Shown: positions 52,379 to 62,330, counted from the first letter of the stretch. The stretch: DNA of 64,000 nt from an uncultured Acidovorax sp. (GCA_913774625.1 CAJYHL010000008.1:36088-100087), one strand, 5' to 3'. Numbers and translations: made by a program. The notes: generated by a model from the letters alone, not told the origin.

Positions 52379-52404
52379 GCCGGCCATATGGCCAAATGGC
52401 CGGC
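52379..52404. promoter_or_regulatory. Nine-base inverted repeat between deaminase and ureD
   Basis: GCCGGCCAT (52379-52387) and ATGGCCGGC (52396-52404) around eight bases, with no T run. It could be an operator or a leader hairpin in the 84-base gap before ureD. Confidence 0.45.
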
Positions 52405-52455
52405 AGCGCCCGTATATCATGCGCGTTCCGCTCTTCATTCGATAGCACGCACCGC

Positions 52456-53286
52456 ATGACCTGGCACGCCCGCCTGCAACTGGACTACCGCCGCGAACAC
52501 GCCCGCACCGTCGCACGCTTCGAGCACAGCGGGCCGCTGCGCATCCTGCAGAGCCTCTACCCCGAGGGCGATGCGGTCTGCCACAACGTGCTGGTGCATC
52601 CGCCCGGCGGGCTGGTGGGCGGCGACACGCTGGACATCGCCCTGCGCGTGGGCGAAGGCGCGCACGGCCTGGTCACCACGCCGGGCGCCACGCGCTTCTA
52701 CCGTTCGCTGGGGCCGCTGGCGCTGCAGCGCACGCATGCGGTGCTGGAGCCCGGCGCGCGGCTGGAATGGCTGCCGCTCGAAGCCCTGTGCTTCGACGCC
52801 TGCAACGCCGAGAACCGTCTGACCATGGAAGTGGCGCCCGGCGCCGAGATGATCGGTCTGGACGTGGCCGCCTTCGGCCTGCCGCACGCGGGCAAGCCTT
52901 TCACGCAGGGACGTTTCCAGCAGCACATCGAGGTGCCCGGCATCTGGCTGGAGCGCGGCCGCATCGATGCCGCCGACGCGCTGCTGATGGACGGCCCGCT
53001 GGGCCTGGCCGGCCACCGCTGCATGGCATCGCTGTTCTTCGTCGCGGGCTCGGCCCTGAGCCGCGAACGGCGCGAAGCCGCGCTGGACAGCGCCCGCGCC
53101 GTGATCGACGCCCACCCGCTGGCGCCCACGGCCGGCGCCACCGCGCCCTGCGACCGCGTGGTCGTGGTGCGCGCCCTGGCACCGGTGGTGGAGCCTGCCA
53201 TGGCGCTGCTGCAGCGGGTGTGGGCCGCCTGGCGCGCCGAGCTTTGGCAGCGGCCGGCCGAGCGGCCGCGCATCTGGTCGATGTAG
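52456..53286 (+). CDS. ureD: Urease accessory protein UreD (lone copy)
   Basis: A 276-residue UreD/UreH protein, part of the UreDFG chaperone that loads nickel into the urease active site. Family segments: LYPEGDAVCHNVLVHPPGGLVGGDTLDI, TTPGATRFYRS, LEWLPLEALCFDACNAENRLTMEV and VVVVRALAPVVEPAMALLQRVW. Full length. No ureABC, ureE, ureF or ureG gene follows: the next gene is convergent and starts ten bases away. In related genomes ureD leads the urease operon, so the operon is split, or the rest is elsewhere. Urea released by allantoate breakdown would be its pathway link. Confidence 0.9.
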   Translation: MTWHARLQLDYRREHARTVARFEHSGPLRILQSLYPEGDAVCHNVLVHPPGGLVGGDTLDIALRVGEGAHGLVTTPGATRFYRSLGPLALQRTHAVLEPGARLEWLPLEALCFDACNAENRLTMEVAPGAEMIGLDVAAFGLPHAGKPFTQGRFQQHIEVPGIWLERGRIDAADALLMDGPLGLAGHRCMASLFFVAGSALSRERREAALDSARAVIDAHPLAPTAGATAPCDRVVVVRALAPVVEPAMALLQRVWAAWRAELWQRPAERPRIWSM

Positions 53287-53295
53287 CCCGGCCCC

Positions 53296-54114
53296 TCAGC
53301 TTTCTGCTGCGACCTGGGCCCGGGCCGGACTCAGGTCGTGCCGCTCCACCGGCAGGAACTCGCCCGCATCGCGCACATAGTCCCAGCGCGTCAACCAGCG
53401 CTGGTCGCCCGTGCCGGAGGGCGATGGCAGGCGCTCCAGCGTGATCAGACTGTTGGGCGCGCTGGCGCGCAGCCGCACCGACACCGCCGTGCCGGCCTGG
53501 GCCGACCAGAGTCCGGTGACGGGCTCCACCAGGCCCGGCTCGTGCGCATGGCCCGACAGCAGCAGCTCCGCCCCCGCCTCGCGCCAGCGGGCCAGCGCCT
53601 GTTCTGCACGGTGGGGCCGGTGCTGCCGGTCCTGCGCGTGAATGGCCGCCAGCGGATGGTGGCAGACCACGACATGCCAGGCACAGGGCCGGGCAGAGGC
53701 CAGGCGCCGGGCCACCGCCTCGATCTGCCGGGCCGACAGGCTGCCACGGCGGTGGCGCCACCAGCGCGTGGTGTTCACCCCCACCACCGCGAAGCCGTCG
53801 GCCTCGCAGGCAGGCTCCAGCGCATCGCCCCACCAGCGCGCATAGCGGTCGTAGGCGTGTCCGCCCAGGCGCTCCCACCAGGCGAACAGGGGCAGGTCGT
53901 GGTTGCCGGGCAGCACCAGGCGGTGGCCGGCCGGCAGGGCCGACAGGAATTCATGCGCCTGGTCGAACTGCAGCGGCGTGGCGCGCTGGGTCAGGTCGCC
54001 CGACACCACCAGCACGCGCACGCCCAGCCGCGCCGTGAGGCGGGCCACCGCGTCGCACACCGCCGGGTCGTGGGCGCCGAAATGCAGGTCGGAGATATGC
54101 AGCAGAACGCTCAT
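53296..54114 (-). CDS. Calcineurin-like metallophosphoesterase
   Basis: A 272-residue phosphoesterase with all dimetal motifs in order: ISDLHFGAHD, SGDLTQRATP, LPGNHDLPL, VCHHPLAAIH and LSGHAHEPGL. The predicted cytosolic location fits the UDP-diacylglucosamine/cyclic nucleotide (Icc/CpdA) branch of the family, but the substrate is not clear. The gene begins ten bases before the end of the lipid-kinase gene, so the two are one operon with the kinase first. Confidence 0.88.
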   Translation of the reverse strand: MSVLLHISDLHFGAHDPAVCDAVARLTARLGVRVLVVSGDLTQRATPLQFDQAHEFLSALPAGHRLVLPGNHDLPLFAWWERLGGHAYDRYARWWGDALEPACEADGFAVVGVNTTRWWRHRRGSLSARQIEAVARRLASARPCAWHVVVCHHPLAAIHAQDRQHRPHRAEQALARWREAGAELLLSGHAHEPGLVEPVTGLWSAQAGTAVSVRLRASAPNSLITLERLPSPSGTGDQRWLTRWDYVRDAGEFLPVERHDLSPARAQVAAES

Positions 54115-54124
54115 GCCGCCTCCT

Positions 54125-55216
54125 TCAGGCCGGGGCCAGCCCGGCGGAGGGCACGGGCGCGGGTTCGGGCTCGGCGGCCACGGCAGGGGCATCGCCCGGT
54201 GCGGGGTCCTCGCTCCTGGCCGTGGCGGCAGGCGCCACCAGCCACAGCGGGCGCTCGCCCACGCGGAAGCGGATGGGCGGCGGCATCCATTCGCGCTCTC
54301 CGTCGAAGGCCACCTTGACGCGCTGCGGCTGCCAGCTGGCGGGCTCGGCCACCATTTCGGTGCAGGCCAGGCTGCTGACCGATTCGTCGCGTCCCAGCTT
54401 GCCCAGAATGGCATTGCCCACCATGCGGGCGGTGGAGGCATCGCCCTCGGGCGGGCGCAGCAGCACCACGGCCAGCCGGCCGCCGCCGGCCACGTCCTGC
54501 GCCTCGGGAATGCCCACCTGCTCCAGCTGCAGCGTGTTGTTGCCCACGAAGAGGGTGGAAACCAGATGCTCCTGCTGCTGCAGGGCCGCCCCCGCCTCGG
54601 CCTGCACCGACACGCGCCAGCGTCGCGAAGCGCCGCCGCGCAGCACGCTCCAGATCGAGGCCAGTACGGCCACCAGCCGTGTGCGGCCGAAGCGGTGCGA
54701 GGCGCGCTCGCGGTGGTCCAGCAGGCGCGGATAGAGGCCCAGGCTGGCGTTGACCAGGAACATGCGCTGGTTGACGAAACCCACGTCCACCGGCCGCATG
54801 TCGCCGGCTTCCAGGGCCGTGAGCACGTCCTGCACCGCCTGCTGCGGCTCCAGCGACAGCGACTGGTCGCGCGCGAAATAATTGAAGGTCCCCATGGGCA
54901 GCACGCCCATGGGCACGCCCTCCGTCCAGGCCGCGGTGGCCACGGCATTGATGGTGCCGTCGCCGCCCGCCGCCACCACCAGCCCGCCGTCGGCCTTGGC
55001 GGTACGCGCAGCCTCGCGGGCCAGTTGCACGATGTCGGCCCGCGCGCGCGGCACATGCCAGCGCACCGCGCGCTGCTGCAGATGCGGCACGGCCTCGAGC
55101 TTGGCGCGCAGCTGGTCCAGGTCGGCGCCCGGGCGCAGCGGCACCACGATGTGCATGGGAGCGTCGGCCGCGGGCCGGGGCGGCAGATAGGCCGGGGATG
55201 ATGGGGTTGGCGTCAT
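54125..55216 (-). CDS. Diacylglycerol kinase family lipid kinase
   Basis: A 363-residue LCB5/DagK family kinase. The nucleotide loop is VVAAGGDGTINAVATAAW, and GVLPMGTFNYFARDQSLSLEPQQAV is the conserved region following. The C-terminal domain is beta-rich. The start at 55216 gives a Pro-rich 20-residue lead. Members phosphorylate diacylglycerol, sphingoid or other lipids at the membrane. Its partner phosphatases, a metallophosphoesterase downstream and a PAP2 enzyme divergently encoded, suggest a phospholipid turnover group. Confidence 0.87.
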   Translation of the reverse strand: MTPTPSSPAYLPPRPAADAPMHIVVPLRPGADLDQLRAKLEAVPHLQQRAVRWHVPRARADIVQLAREAARTAKADGGLVVAAGGDGTINAVATAAWTEGVPMGVLPMGTFNYFARDQSLSLEPQQAVQDVLTALEAGDMRPVDVGFVNQRMFLVNASLGLYPRLLDHRERASHRFGRTRLVAVLASIWSVLRGGASRRWRVSVQAEAGAALQQQEHLVSTLFVGNNTLQLEQVGIPEAQDVAGGGRLAVVLLRPPEGDASTARMVGNAILGKLGRDESVSSLACTEMVAEPASWQPQRVKVAFDGEREWMPPPIRFRVGERPLWLVAPAATARSEDPAPGDAPAVAAEPEPAPVPSAGLAPA

Positions 55217-55560
55217 GTCGTGGGCAACGTGCCGGCAGCGCAGCGAACAGGCGAGCGAACGGACGAACCAGCTAAGGAGCGAACGCAACGACTCGCCGCG
55301 CAGGCCGTGGCAGGGCATGGGGATAGCGGCAGATTGTGGATTCCATCGCATCGCCCGGACGGGACCGGAGCCCTCTGCGCGTGTCAGCCAATGCCGCGAA
55401 ATGCCCCCATGAGCCATCGGGGCCTGCGGGCGGCAGCGGGCCGCTGGGGACAATGGCCGGCTCCGATGAATACCGCGCTGCCCCAGCCCGCTCCGATCCT
55501 GCGCATGCCCCGAACCACCCGCACCACATCGCCCGTTCCCTCCTGCCAGGGAGGCCGGCC
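55217..55560. other. Intergenic region between lipid kinase and PAP2 genes
   Basis: No gene was recognised in this 344-base stretch, which must hold two divergent promoters. Short direct repeats of GAGCGAACG-type sequence occur around 55252-55285. GGGAGG (55549-55554) is the SD of the PAP2 gene. Confidence 0.4.
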
Positions 55561-56397
55561 ATGAACGCTGCTGCCGCCGCGTGGGGCGCCTGGGCCGGAG
55601 CGCACCCCGTGGCCGTATGGCTGTGCGCACTGGCGCTGGCCGTGGGCCTGGCCTGGGCCGTGCATGCCGGCAACGCCCGCGCCGCGCCGCACTACGCCCC
55701 CTGGGCCGGGCGGCTGCCCCGCCCTTCGGGCCCCGTAGCCCTGGCCGCCACCATGGCGCTGGCGGGCCTGCTGCTCTGGGCCTGCGCCCACGTGCTGGCG
55801 CTGCTGGCCGACGCCTGGGGCCAGCCTGCCACCGCCTGGGCCGCGCTGGACGACAGCCTGGCTGCCACGCTGCGCGCCAGCGCATCGACGCTCACGCTCA
55901 CCGTGTTCGCGCGGCTCACGCATTTCGGCGACACGGGAGTGCTCGCCGTGCTGGCCGTGGTGGTGGCCATCGCCCTGTGGCTGCGCGGGCGGCGCCTGCT
56001 GGCCACTGGCTGGGTGGTGGCGCTGGCGGGCAACGGCCTGCTCACGCGGGCCTTCAAGCACAGCTTCGAGCGGGTGCGGCCCATCCACACGCACGAGATC
56101 GCGGTGGCAGAAGGCTTCAGCTTTCCCAGCGGGCACAGTAGCTCGTCGCTGGTCGCCTACGGCATGCTGGCCTTCCTGGCGTTCCGTCTGCTGCCCGTGC
56201 GCTGGCACCGGCCGGCCCTGCTGGCGGCGGCGGCCATCGTCGTCACCGTGGGCTGGAGCCGGGTGGTGCTGCAGGTGCATTTCGCCAGCGACGTGCTGGC
56301 CGGCTGGATCACCGGCAGCGCCTGGCTGGGCTGCTGCCTGCTGGTGCTGCGTGGCGCCACGCATTGGCACCGGCTGCGTGCGCCGGCAGTCGGCTGA
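55561..56397 (+). CDS. PAP2 family membrane phosphatase
   Basis: A 278-residue membrane protein with the three PAP2 phosphatase motifs: KHSFERVRP, FSFPSGHSSSS and SRVVLQVHFASDVLAG. Six to seven helices are visible, the first in VAVWLCALALAVGLAWAV. Enzymes of this class dephosphorylate phosphatidic acid, phosphatidylglycerol phosphate or undecaprenyl pyrophosphate. The start at 55561 has SD GGGAGG. Divergent from the lipid kinase gene and convergent with the MFS gene, whose stop is only ten bases away. Confidence 0.9.
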   Translation: MNAAAAAWGAWAGAHPVAVWLCALALAVGLAWAVHAGNARAAPHYAPWAGRLPRPSGPVALAATMALAGLLLWACAHVLALLADAWGQPATAWAALDDSLAATLRASASTLTLTVFARLTHFGDTGVLAVLAVVVAIALWLRGRRLLATGWVVALAGNGLLTRAFKHSFERVRPIHTHEIAVAEGFSFPSGHSSSSLVAYGMLAFLAFRLLPVRWHRPALLAAAAIVVTVGWSRVVLQVHFASDVLAGWITGSAWLGCCLLVLRGATHWHRLRAPAVG

Positions 56398-56407
56398 GCA
56401 CCACCTC

Positions 56408-57631
56408 TCAACGGCCCATCGAGGCCCGCTTTGCCGCCAGCGACCAGGCGAAGATGCCCATGCCGGCCACGCTGAGCACCAGGCCCACCCAGCCGGTCGA
56501 TGTCCAGCCCAGCCCGGCCGCGATGGCCACGCCGCCCAGCCAGGCGCCCAGCGCATTGGCGACGTTGAAGGCCGAATGGTTGAGCGCCGCGGCCAGGGTC
56601 TGGGCGTCGCCCGCCACGTCCATCAGGCGGATCTGCAGCGCCGGGCCGATGGCCACGATAGTGCCCAGCAGAAAGGTGGCCAGCGCCGCCGTGGCCACAT
56701 GGTGGGCGGCGAAAACGAAGAACACCAGCACCGCCGCCGACCATGCCAGCAGCCCGCCGATGGTGCGCATCAGCGCCTTGTCGGCCATGCGCGAACCGGC
56801 CAGGTTGCCCGCCACCATGCCCAGGCCGAAGAGCGCCAGCACGAAGGGCACGCCGGACAGCGGCAGGCCGGCCACCTCGACCAGCGTGGGCTTGATGTAG
56901 CTGAACACCGCGAACATGCCGCCGAAGCCGATGCCGGCGATGCCCAACGTGAGCCACACCTGCTTGCGCTTGAGGGCTCCCAGCTCGCGCAGCGGGCTGG
57001 CGCCCTGCGGTGCCGGCGTGGGCGGCACGCCGCCGCGCACCAGCGCCACCGCCAGCACGGCGATCAGCCCCACGAAGACGAAGGCCGCGCGCCAGCCGAA
57101 GGCCTGGCCCAGTGCGGCGGCGATGGGCACGCCCACCAGCGTGGCGCTGGTGAGGCCCAGCATCACCAGTCCCACGGCGCGCGCGCGCCGGCCGGGCGGC
57201 GCCAGCGATGCGGCCACCAGTGCCGCCACGCCGAAATAGGTGCCGTGCGGCAGGCCGGTCAGCAGGCGCATCGCGGCCAGCGAGTGGTAGGTGGGCGCAA
57301 GGGCCGAGGCGAAGTTGCCCAGCGCATAGACGGCCATCAGCGCCATCAGCAGCGCACGCCGGCCCCAGCCGGCCGCCAGCACGGCCAGCACGGGCGCGCC
57401 CACCACCACGCCCAGGGCATAGGCGCTGATGACGTGGCCGGCTTCGGGGATGGAGACGCCGATGTCGCGCGCCACCTCGGGCAGCAGGCCCATGATGACG
57501 AATTCGCCCGTGCCGATGGAAAAGCCGCCCACGCCCAGCGCCAGCACGGCGCGCAGCAGGGTGCGGTTGTCATCTTCGGTGGGGGCGGCGGAGACGAGGG
57601 ATTCTTCTGGAGGCAGGGGCGCGGAGGACAT
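56408..57631 (-). CDS. MFS exporter (AraJ/YdhP-like)
   Basis: A 407-residue major facilitator with 12 helices. The first helix region LLRAVLALGVGGFSIGTGEFVIMGLLPEVARDIGVS and GHVISAYALGVVVGAPVLAVLAAGWGRR (motif A) are typical of the sugar-efflux/arabinose exporter group of small-molecule and drug efflux pumps. Start at MSSAPLPPEES has SD-like GCGGAGGAC nearby is on the other strand only; start is therefore moderately certain. It follows dctA in the same direction but a strong terminator separates them. Confidence 0.87.
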   Translation of the reverse strand: MSSAPLPPEESLVSAAPTEDDNRTLLRAVLALGVGGFSIGTGEFVIMGLLPEVARDIGVSIPEAGHVISAYALGVVVGAPVLAVLAAGWGRRALLMALMAVYALGNFASALAPTYHSLAAMRLLTGLPHGTYFGVAALVAASLAPPGRRARAVGLVMLGLTSATLVGVPIAAALGQAFGWRAAFVFVGLIAVLAVALVRGGVPPTPAPQGASPLRELGALKRKQVWLTLGIAGIGFGGMFAVFSYIKPTLVEVAGLPLSGVPFVLALFGLGMVAGNLAGSRMADKALMRTIGGLLAWSAAVLVFFVFAAHHVATAALATFLLGTIVAIGPALQIRLMDVAGDAQTLAAALNHSAFNVANALGAWLGGVAIAAGLGWTSTGWVGLVLSVAGMGIFAWSLAAKRASMGR

Positions 57632-57712
57632 GGCAGGCGGCGCGAGGGCGGCGGCAGGGAGGTAAGACCGAGCGCGCGACCTTAGCATGCGGGACGCCCC
57701 GCGCCCGATACG

Positions 57713-57748
57713 AAAAAGCGGTGCAGCCCGCAAAGGCTGCACCGCTTT
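57713..57748 (-). terminator. Rho-independent terminator after dctA
   Basis: Fourteen-base-pair stem AAAGCGGTGCAGCC / GGCTGCACCGCTTT around a six-base loop, with five T on the minus strand next to the stem. It lies about 50 bases after the dctA stop. Confidence 0.9.
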
Positions 57749-57796
57749 GTCGCTCTTGACTGCCATTCACCGCCGGCTGACGGCGCGGCGGCGGAT

Positions 57797-59137
57797 TCAG
57801 ACCGCAGCAGGCACGGGGTCGTCGGTGGGCAACGGCGGCACGGGCTGGCCGTCCAGTGCGGCATGCAGGCGGTCGCGGTCCAGGGCGTTTTCCCAGCGCG
57901 AGACGACCACGGTGGCCACGGCGTTGCCGATGAAGTTGGTGAGCGAACGGCATTCGCTCATGAAGCGGTCCACGCCCAGGATCAGCGCCATGCCGGCCAC
58001 CGGCACCTCGGGCACCACGGCCAAGGTGGCGGCCAGGGTGATGAAGCCGGCGCCGGTCACGCCGGCCGCGCCCTTGGACGACAGCATGGCGACCAGCAGC
58101 AGCGCCACCTGGTGGCCCAGCGTCAGATGCGTGTCGGTGGCCTGGGCGATGAACAGGGCCGCCAGCGTCATGTAGATGTTGGTGCCGTCCAGGTTGAAGG
58201 AATAGCCGGTGGGCACGACCAGGCCGACCACGGACTTCTTGCAGCCGGCGCGCTCCATCTTTTCCATCAGCGAGGGCAGCGCGGATTCGGACGACGAGGT
58301 GCCCAGCACCAGCAGCAGCTCGGCCTTCAGGTACTTGATCAGCTTGAGCACCGAGAAGCCGCAGGCGCGCGCCACGGCGCCCAGGATGACCAGCACGAAC
58401 AGCAGCGAGGTGATGTAGAAGGTGGCGACGAGCTCGGCCAGATTGAGCAGGGAGCCCACGCCGAACTTGCCGATGGTGAAGGCCATGGCGCCGAAGGCGC
58501 CGAGCGGGGCGAACTTCATGACGATGTGGACCACGCGGAACACGGGCACCGTCAGCGATTCGAGGAAGTTCTGCACCGGGCGGCCGGCGTTGCCCGACAG
58601 GGCCAGCGCCACGCCGAACAGCACGGCCACCAGCAGCACCTGCAGGATGTTGTCGCCGATGAAGGGGCTGACCAGGGTCTTGGGGATGATGTCCATGACG
58701 AAGCCGGTGAGGGTCATGTCATGCGACTTGGCGACGTAGGAGGTGACTTCCTTCTGGTCCAGGTCGGCCGGGTTGATGTGCATGCCGGCGCCCGGCTGCA
58801 TCACGTTGGCCACCACCAGACCGACCACCAGGGCCAGCGTGGAGAAGGTCAGGAAATAGGCCATGGCCTTGCCGAACACGCGGCCCACGCTGCTCAGGTG
58901 GGTCATGCCGGCGATGCCGGTGACGATGGTCAGGAAGATCACCGGCGCGATGATCATCTTGATGAGCTTGATGAAGGCATCGCCCAGCGGCTTGAGCGCC
59001 GCGCCGTAGGCCGGCTCGAAGTGGCCGAGCAGCACGCCCAGGACGATGGCGATCACCACCTGGAAGTACAGCTGGCGGTAGAAAGGCACAGGCAGCCGCG
59101 GCTGGCTGTGCGGATCGGCGGCGGGGATGGGATGCAT
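57797..59137 (-). CDS. dctA: C4-dicarboxylate transporter DctA
   Basis: A 446-residue DctA, the H+ or Na+ symporter for succinate, fumarate, malate. It opens [20 protein letters not shown] and has [32 protein letters not shown]. The hairpin [20 protein letters not shown] and [24 protein letters not shown] are standard DctA. SD AGGAGA is nine bases upstream of the ATG. Divergent from a hybrid histidine kinase across a 216-base gap with a CCTAGGG dyad. The kinase and LuxR-type regulator may control it. Confidence 0.94.
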   Translation of the reverse strand: MHPIPAADPHSQPRLPVPFYRQLYFQVVIAIVLGVLLGHFEPAYGAALKPLGDAFIKLIKMIIAPVIFLTIVTGIAGMTHLSSVGRVFGKAMAYFLTFSTLALVVGLVVANVMQPGAGMHINPADLDQKEVTSYVAKSHDMTLTGFVMDIIPKTLVSPFIGDNILQVLLVAVLFGVALALSGNAGRPVQNFLESLTVPVFRVVHIVMKFAPLGAFGAMAFTIGKFGVGSLLNLAELVATFYITSLLFVLVILGAVARACGFSVLKLIKYLKAELLLVLGTSSSESALPSLMEKMERAGCKKSVVGLVVPTGYSFNLDGTNIYMTLAALFIAQATDTHLTLGHQVALLLVAMLSSKGAAGVTGAGFITLAATLAVVPEVPVAGMALILGVDRFMSECRSLTNFIGNAVATVVVSRWENALDRDRLHAALDGQPVPPLPTDDPVPAAV

Positions 59138-59271
59138 GGGGCGGTCTCCTGAATCTGCGGACTGCACCGGCAGGGTGCATGGAAGGTGACGATTTGTACC
59201 GCCGGGGCCTGGCAGGGCCGATAGCCCATTGGTATTAGCCACCCGGCCCCTCCTATGGGACCACGCACCAA

Positions 59272-59289
59272 CCTAGGGAAAGCCCTAGG
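59272..59289. promoter_or_regulatory. Inverted repeat CCTAGGG-AAAG-CCCTAGG
   Basis: Seven-base perfect arms in the gap between dctA and the hybrid kinase gene. The size and location fit a binding site for a dimeric LuxR-type regulator such as that encoded at 62331. Confidence 0.55.
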
Positions 59290-59353
59290 GACCGGGCACC
59301 ACAAAAACACCGGGGCCGGCCGCCCGGAACGCGCCGGGGAGACAATCCGGGCC

Positions 59354-62038
59354 GTGCGCCCCTCCTTTCCCAACCACCGCAGCCTGTTCTGGCCCCTGCT
59401 CTTCCTCGTCGGCGGCATGGCGGCCAGCATGTTCCTGGCCGGGCAGCTGGCCTGGCAGCATTCGCTGCGCGACGAGAGCGAGACCGTGCAGCGCCAGCTG
59501 GCGCTCTACGGCCAGACCCTGGGCCAGCGCATCGACCGCTACCGCACGCTGCCGGAAGTGCTGGCGCTGGACGACCAGCTGCGCGCCGCCCTCACCCACC
59601 CGCTGACGGCGAGCGAGACCGACCGGCTCAACCGCAAGCTCGAAGAGGCCAACGGCGCCAGCCAGTCGTCCACGCTGACGCTGCTGGACCGACAGGGCCG
59701 CGCGGTGGCCGCCAGCAACTGGCGCAGCTCCACCAGCAACGTGGGCGTGGACTACAGCTTCCGCCCATACGTGCAGCAGGCGCTGGCGCAGGGCAGCGGC
59801 AGCTTCTACGGCATCGGCGTGACCACCGGCGAGCCGGGCTATTTCCTGTCGCAGGCCATCGTGGACGGCAAGGGCCGCACGCTGGGCCTGGTCGCCATCA
59901 AGATCGCCCTGCACGAACTCGAGCGCGAATGGCTGCAGACGCCCGACGTGGTGCTGGCCTCGGACGCGCACGGCGTGGTCTTCCTCGCCAGCCAGGACGC
60001 CTGGCGCTACCGGCTGCTGCACCCGCTGGATGCGCAGGAGTGGCGCGAGCTGGCCGCCACGCGGCAGTATTCCGACCAGCCGCTCAGGCAGCTCGGCTAC
60101 CGCATCCAGGAGCGGCTGGACGACGGCGGCATGCTGGCGCGCCTCAGCGCCCCGCCGCTGCCGGGACTGGTGCTCTGGCATTCGCAGGCCCTGCCCGGCA
60201 CGGCCTGGCAGCTGCACCTGATCCACGACACGCACAGCAGCCTGGCCAACAGCCGCTGGGCCGCGGCGGCAGGCGGGGGCGGCTGGCTGGCGCTGGGCCT
60301 GCTGGTGCTCTTCGTGCGCCAGCGCCAGCGCATGGCCCGGCTGCGCCAGCACAGCCGGCAGGAGCTGGAAGCCGTGCTGCAGCAGCATGCCGAAGAGCTG
60401 CGCACCGCCAAGGACGGCATCGTGCAGGCCGCGCAGCAGGCCGCGCGGCAGACCGACATGGGCCTGGCACGCAGCCTGGAGCACCTGCCCCAGGGCGTGG
60501 TCATCATCGACGCGCAGCTGCGGCTGGTGGCCTGGAATTCGCGCTACGTGCAGCTCTTCCGCTACCCCGCCGACCTGATGGTGGTGGGCCAGCCCATCGA
60601 GGCCCTGCTGCGCCACAACGCCCGGCGCGGCCTGCTGGGCCCGCAGCCCGCCGACGACGCCATCGCCCGGCGCCTGCAGCACCTGCGCAGCGGCCAGCCG
60701 CACCTGCACGAAAGCGCCAAGGGCGACGGCACGGTGCTGGAGATCCGCGGCAACCCGCTGCCCGACGGCGGCTTCGTCACCAGCTATGCCGACATCACCA
60801 GCTACAAGAACGCGGCGCGCGAGCTGCGCTCCCTGGCCGACGCGCTGGAACAGCGGGTGCGCGAGCGCACGCGCGACCTGGAGGCCGCCCGCCAGGAGGC
60901 CGAGCGCGCCAACCGCTCCAAGAGCCGCTTCGTCGCCGCCGCCGTGCATGACCTGCTGCAGCCGCTGAACGCGGCGCGCATGTTCACCTCGCTGCTGCGC
61001 AGCCATCTGCACGGCGACGCGGCCCAGCGCGGGGCCGACAGCATCGAAGGGGCTCTCGCTTCGCAGGACGCCATCCTGGGCAGCCTGCTGGACATCGCCC
61101 GCATGGAATCGGGCCAGCTCGAAGTGCGCATCCGCGACGTGCCGCTGGGACCGCTGCTGCAGGTGCTGGGCCACAACTTCGGCGTGCTGGCCGAGAGCCG
61201 GGGCCTCGCGCTGCGCTGCGTTCCCACCCGCGCCGTGGTGCGCACGGACGAGAACCTGCTGCGCCGCATCGTGCAGAACTTCGTCTCCAACGCCATCCGC
61301 TACAGCCGGCGCGGGCGCATCGTGGTGGGCTGCCGCCACGAGCGCGGCCCGGACGGCAGCGGCCATGTCCGCATCGAGGTCCACGACCAGGGTCCGGGCA
61401 TCCCCGAGGCGCTGCAGGGCGAGATCTTCGAGGAGTTCCGCCGCCTGGACGAAGGCAACGACGAGCGCGACCGCGGCGCCGGGCTGGGCCTGGCCATCGT
61501 CGAGCGCCTGGGCCGGCTGCTGGGCCACCCCGTGGGCCTGCGCTCGCAGCTGGGGCAAGGCAGCGTGTTCTGGGTGCGCGTGCCGCTGGGCGACGCGGCC
61601 GCCGCCGCGCAGCGCAGCGGCACGCCGCCGCAGACGCCCGAGCAGGAAGGCGACGCGCCCCTGCACGGCAGCAGCGCCTGGGTGATCGACGACGACGGCC
61701 CGACCTGCGCCGCCACCCAGGCCCTGCTGCAGCGCTGGGGCTGCCAGGTGCCGCTGGCGGGAGGCGCGCAGCAGGCGCTGGCCGAGGCCCGGCCCGGCCA
61801 GGCGCCGCAGCTGGTGCTGCTGGACGTGCATCTGGGCCCGGCGCACCACGGCCCCGACGTGTACGCCGAGCTGTGCCGGCACTGGGGCCAGGCGCCCGCC
61901 GTCATCCTGGTGACGGCCGAGCGCGACGCCACGCTGCGCCGCCAGGCGGCCGAGCGCGGCTGGGGCTTCCTGGCCAAGCCGGTGCGGGCGCCGGCCCTGC
62001 GCGCGCTGATGAGCCAGACCTTGCTGCGGTTGAAGTAA
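59354..62038 (+). CDS. Hybrid sensor histidine kinase/response regulator
   Basis: About 894 residues. Two TM helices (PLLFLVGGMAASMFLAGQLAW and AAAGGGGWLALGLLVLFV) bound a periplasmic Cache-like sensor. A PAS_7-type domain (GVVIIDAQLRLVAWNSRYVQLFRYP) and a coiled coil follow. HisKA is FVAAAVHDLLQPLNAARMF with His532. The ATPase has NFVSNAIRYSRRG, DQGPGIP and GAGLGLAIVERLG. The C-terminal receiver has Asp824 in LVLLDVHLG. GTG at 59354 is the chosen start because it precedes the first TM closely; an ATG at 59255 would add 33 residues and cover the dyad. The architecture matches orphan hybrid kinases controlling carboxylate uptake with LuxR regulators. Confidence 0.86.
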   Translation: MRPSFPNHRSLFWPLLFLVGGMAASMFLAGQLAWQHSLRDESETVQRQLALYGQTLGQRIDRYRTLPEVLALDDQLRAALTHPLTASETDRLNRKLEEANGASQSSTLTLLDRQGRAVAASNWRSSTSNVGVDYSFRPYVQQALAQGSGSFYGIGVTTGEPGYFLSQAIVDGKGRTLGLVAIKIALHELEREWLQTPDVVLASDAHGVVFLASQDAWRYRLLHPLDAQEWRELAATRQYSDQPLRQLGYRIQERLDDGGMLARLSAPPLPGLVLWHSQALPGTAWQLHLIHDTHSSLANSRWAAAAGGGGWLALGLLVLFVRQRQRMARLRQHSRQELEAVLQQHAEELRTAKDGIVQAAQQAARQTDMGLARSLEHLPQGVVIIDAQLRLVAWNSRYVQLFRYPADLMVVGQPIEALLRHNARRGLLGPQPADDAIARRLQHLRSGQPHLHESAKGDGTVLEIRGNPLPDGGFVTSYADITSYKNAARELRSLADALEQRVRERTRDLEAARQEAERANRSKSRFVAAAVHDLLQPLNAARMFTSLLRSHLHGDAAQRGADSIEGALASQDAILGSLLDIARMESGQLEVRIRDVPLGPLLQVLGHNFGVLAESRGLALRCVPTRAVVRTDENLLRRIVQNFVSNAIRYSRRGRIVVGCRHERGPDGSGHVRIEVHDQGPGIPEALQGEIFEEFRRLDEGNDERDRGAGLGLAIVERLGRLLGHPVGLRSQLGQGSVFWVRVPLGDAAAAAQRSGTPPQTPEQEGDAPLHGSSAWVIDDDGPTCAATQALLQRWGCQVPLAGGAQQALAEARPGQAPQLVLLDVHLGPAHHGPDVYAELCRHWGQAPAVILVTAERDATLRRQAAERGWGFLAKPVRAPALRALMSQTLLRLK

Positions 62039-62330
62039 AGGGCATGCCCCTGAGCGGCTGCGCCGCTTCCCCCTTCTCTCGCGCTGCGCGCGGGAAGGGG
62101 GACGACGCCGGCGCGGCGGGGCGGCCCTTGCGCGGCGTCTGCTGGCTTGGCCTGCTCCGCGGCCATCGGATGGGTGAGGCCCAGACAGTTTCCGGCAAGG
62201 GCGCACCATGCTTCGCCCGGGTCCGAGCCCCGTCCGACCTGCGCCATGCCGCTACACTTTAAATAGCACCTTGCGCTTATTGAACAAGGGCCAACAGCTG
62301 TTTCGCCTCGGAATCCACGGCCTGCCACCG
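62039..62330. other. Intergenic region with degenerate repeat
   Basis: No gene found. A degenerate repeat of the Comamonadaceae kind (ATAGC, then CCTTG-N11-CAAGG at 62269-62289) lies here. An imperfect hairpin with GCGCTGCGCGC sits near 62080-62090. It holds the 3' ends of the kinase and the convergent response-regulator gene. Confidence 0.45.
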
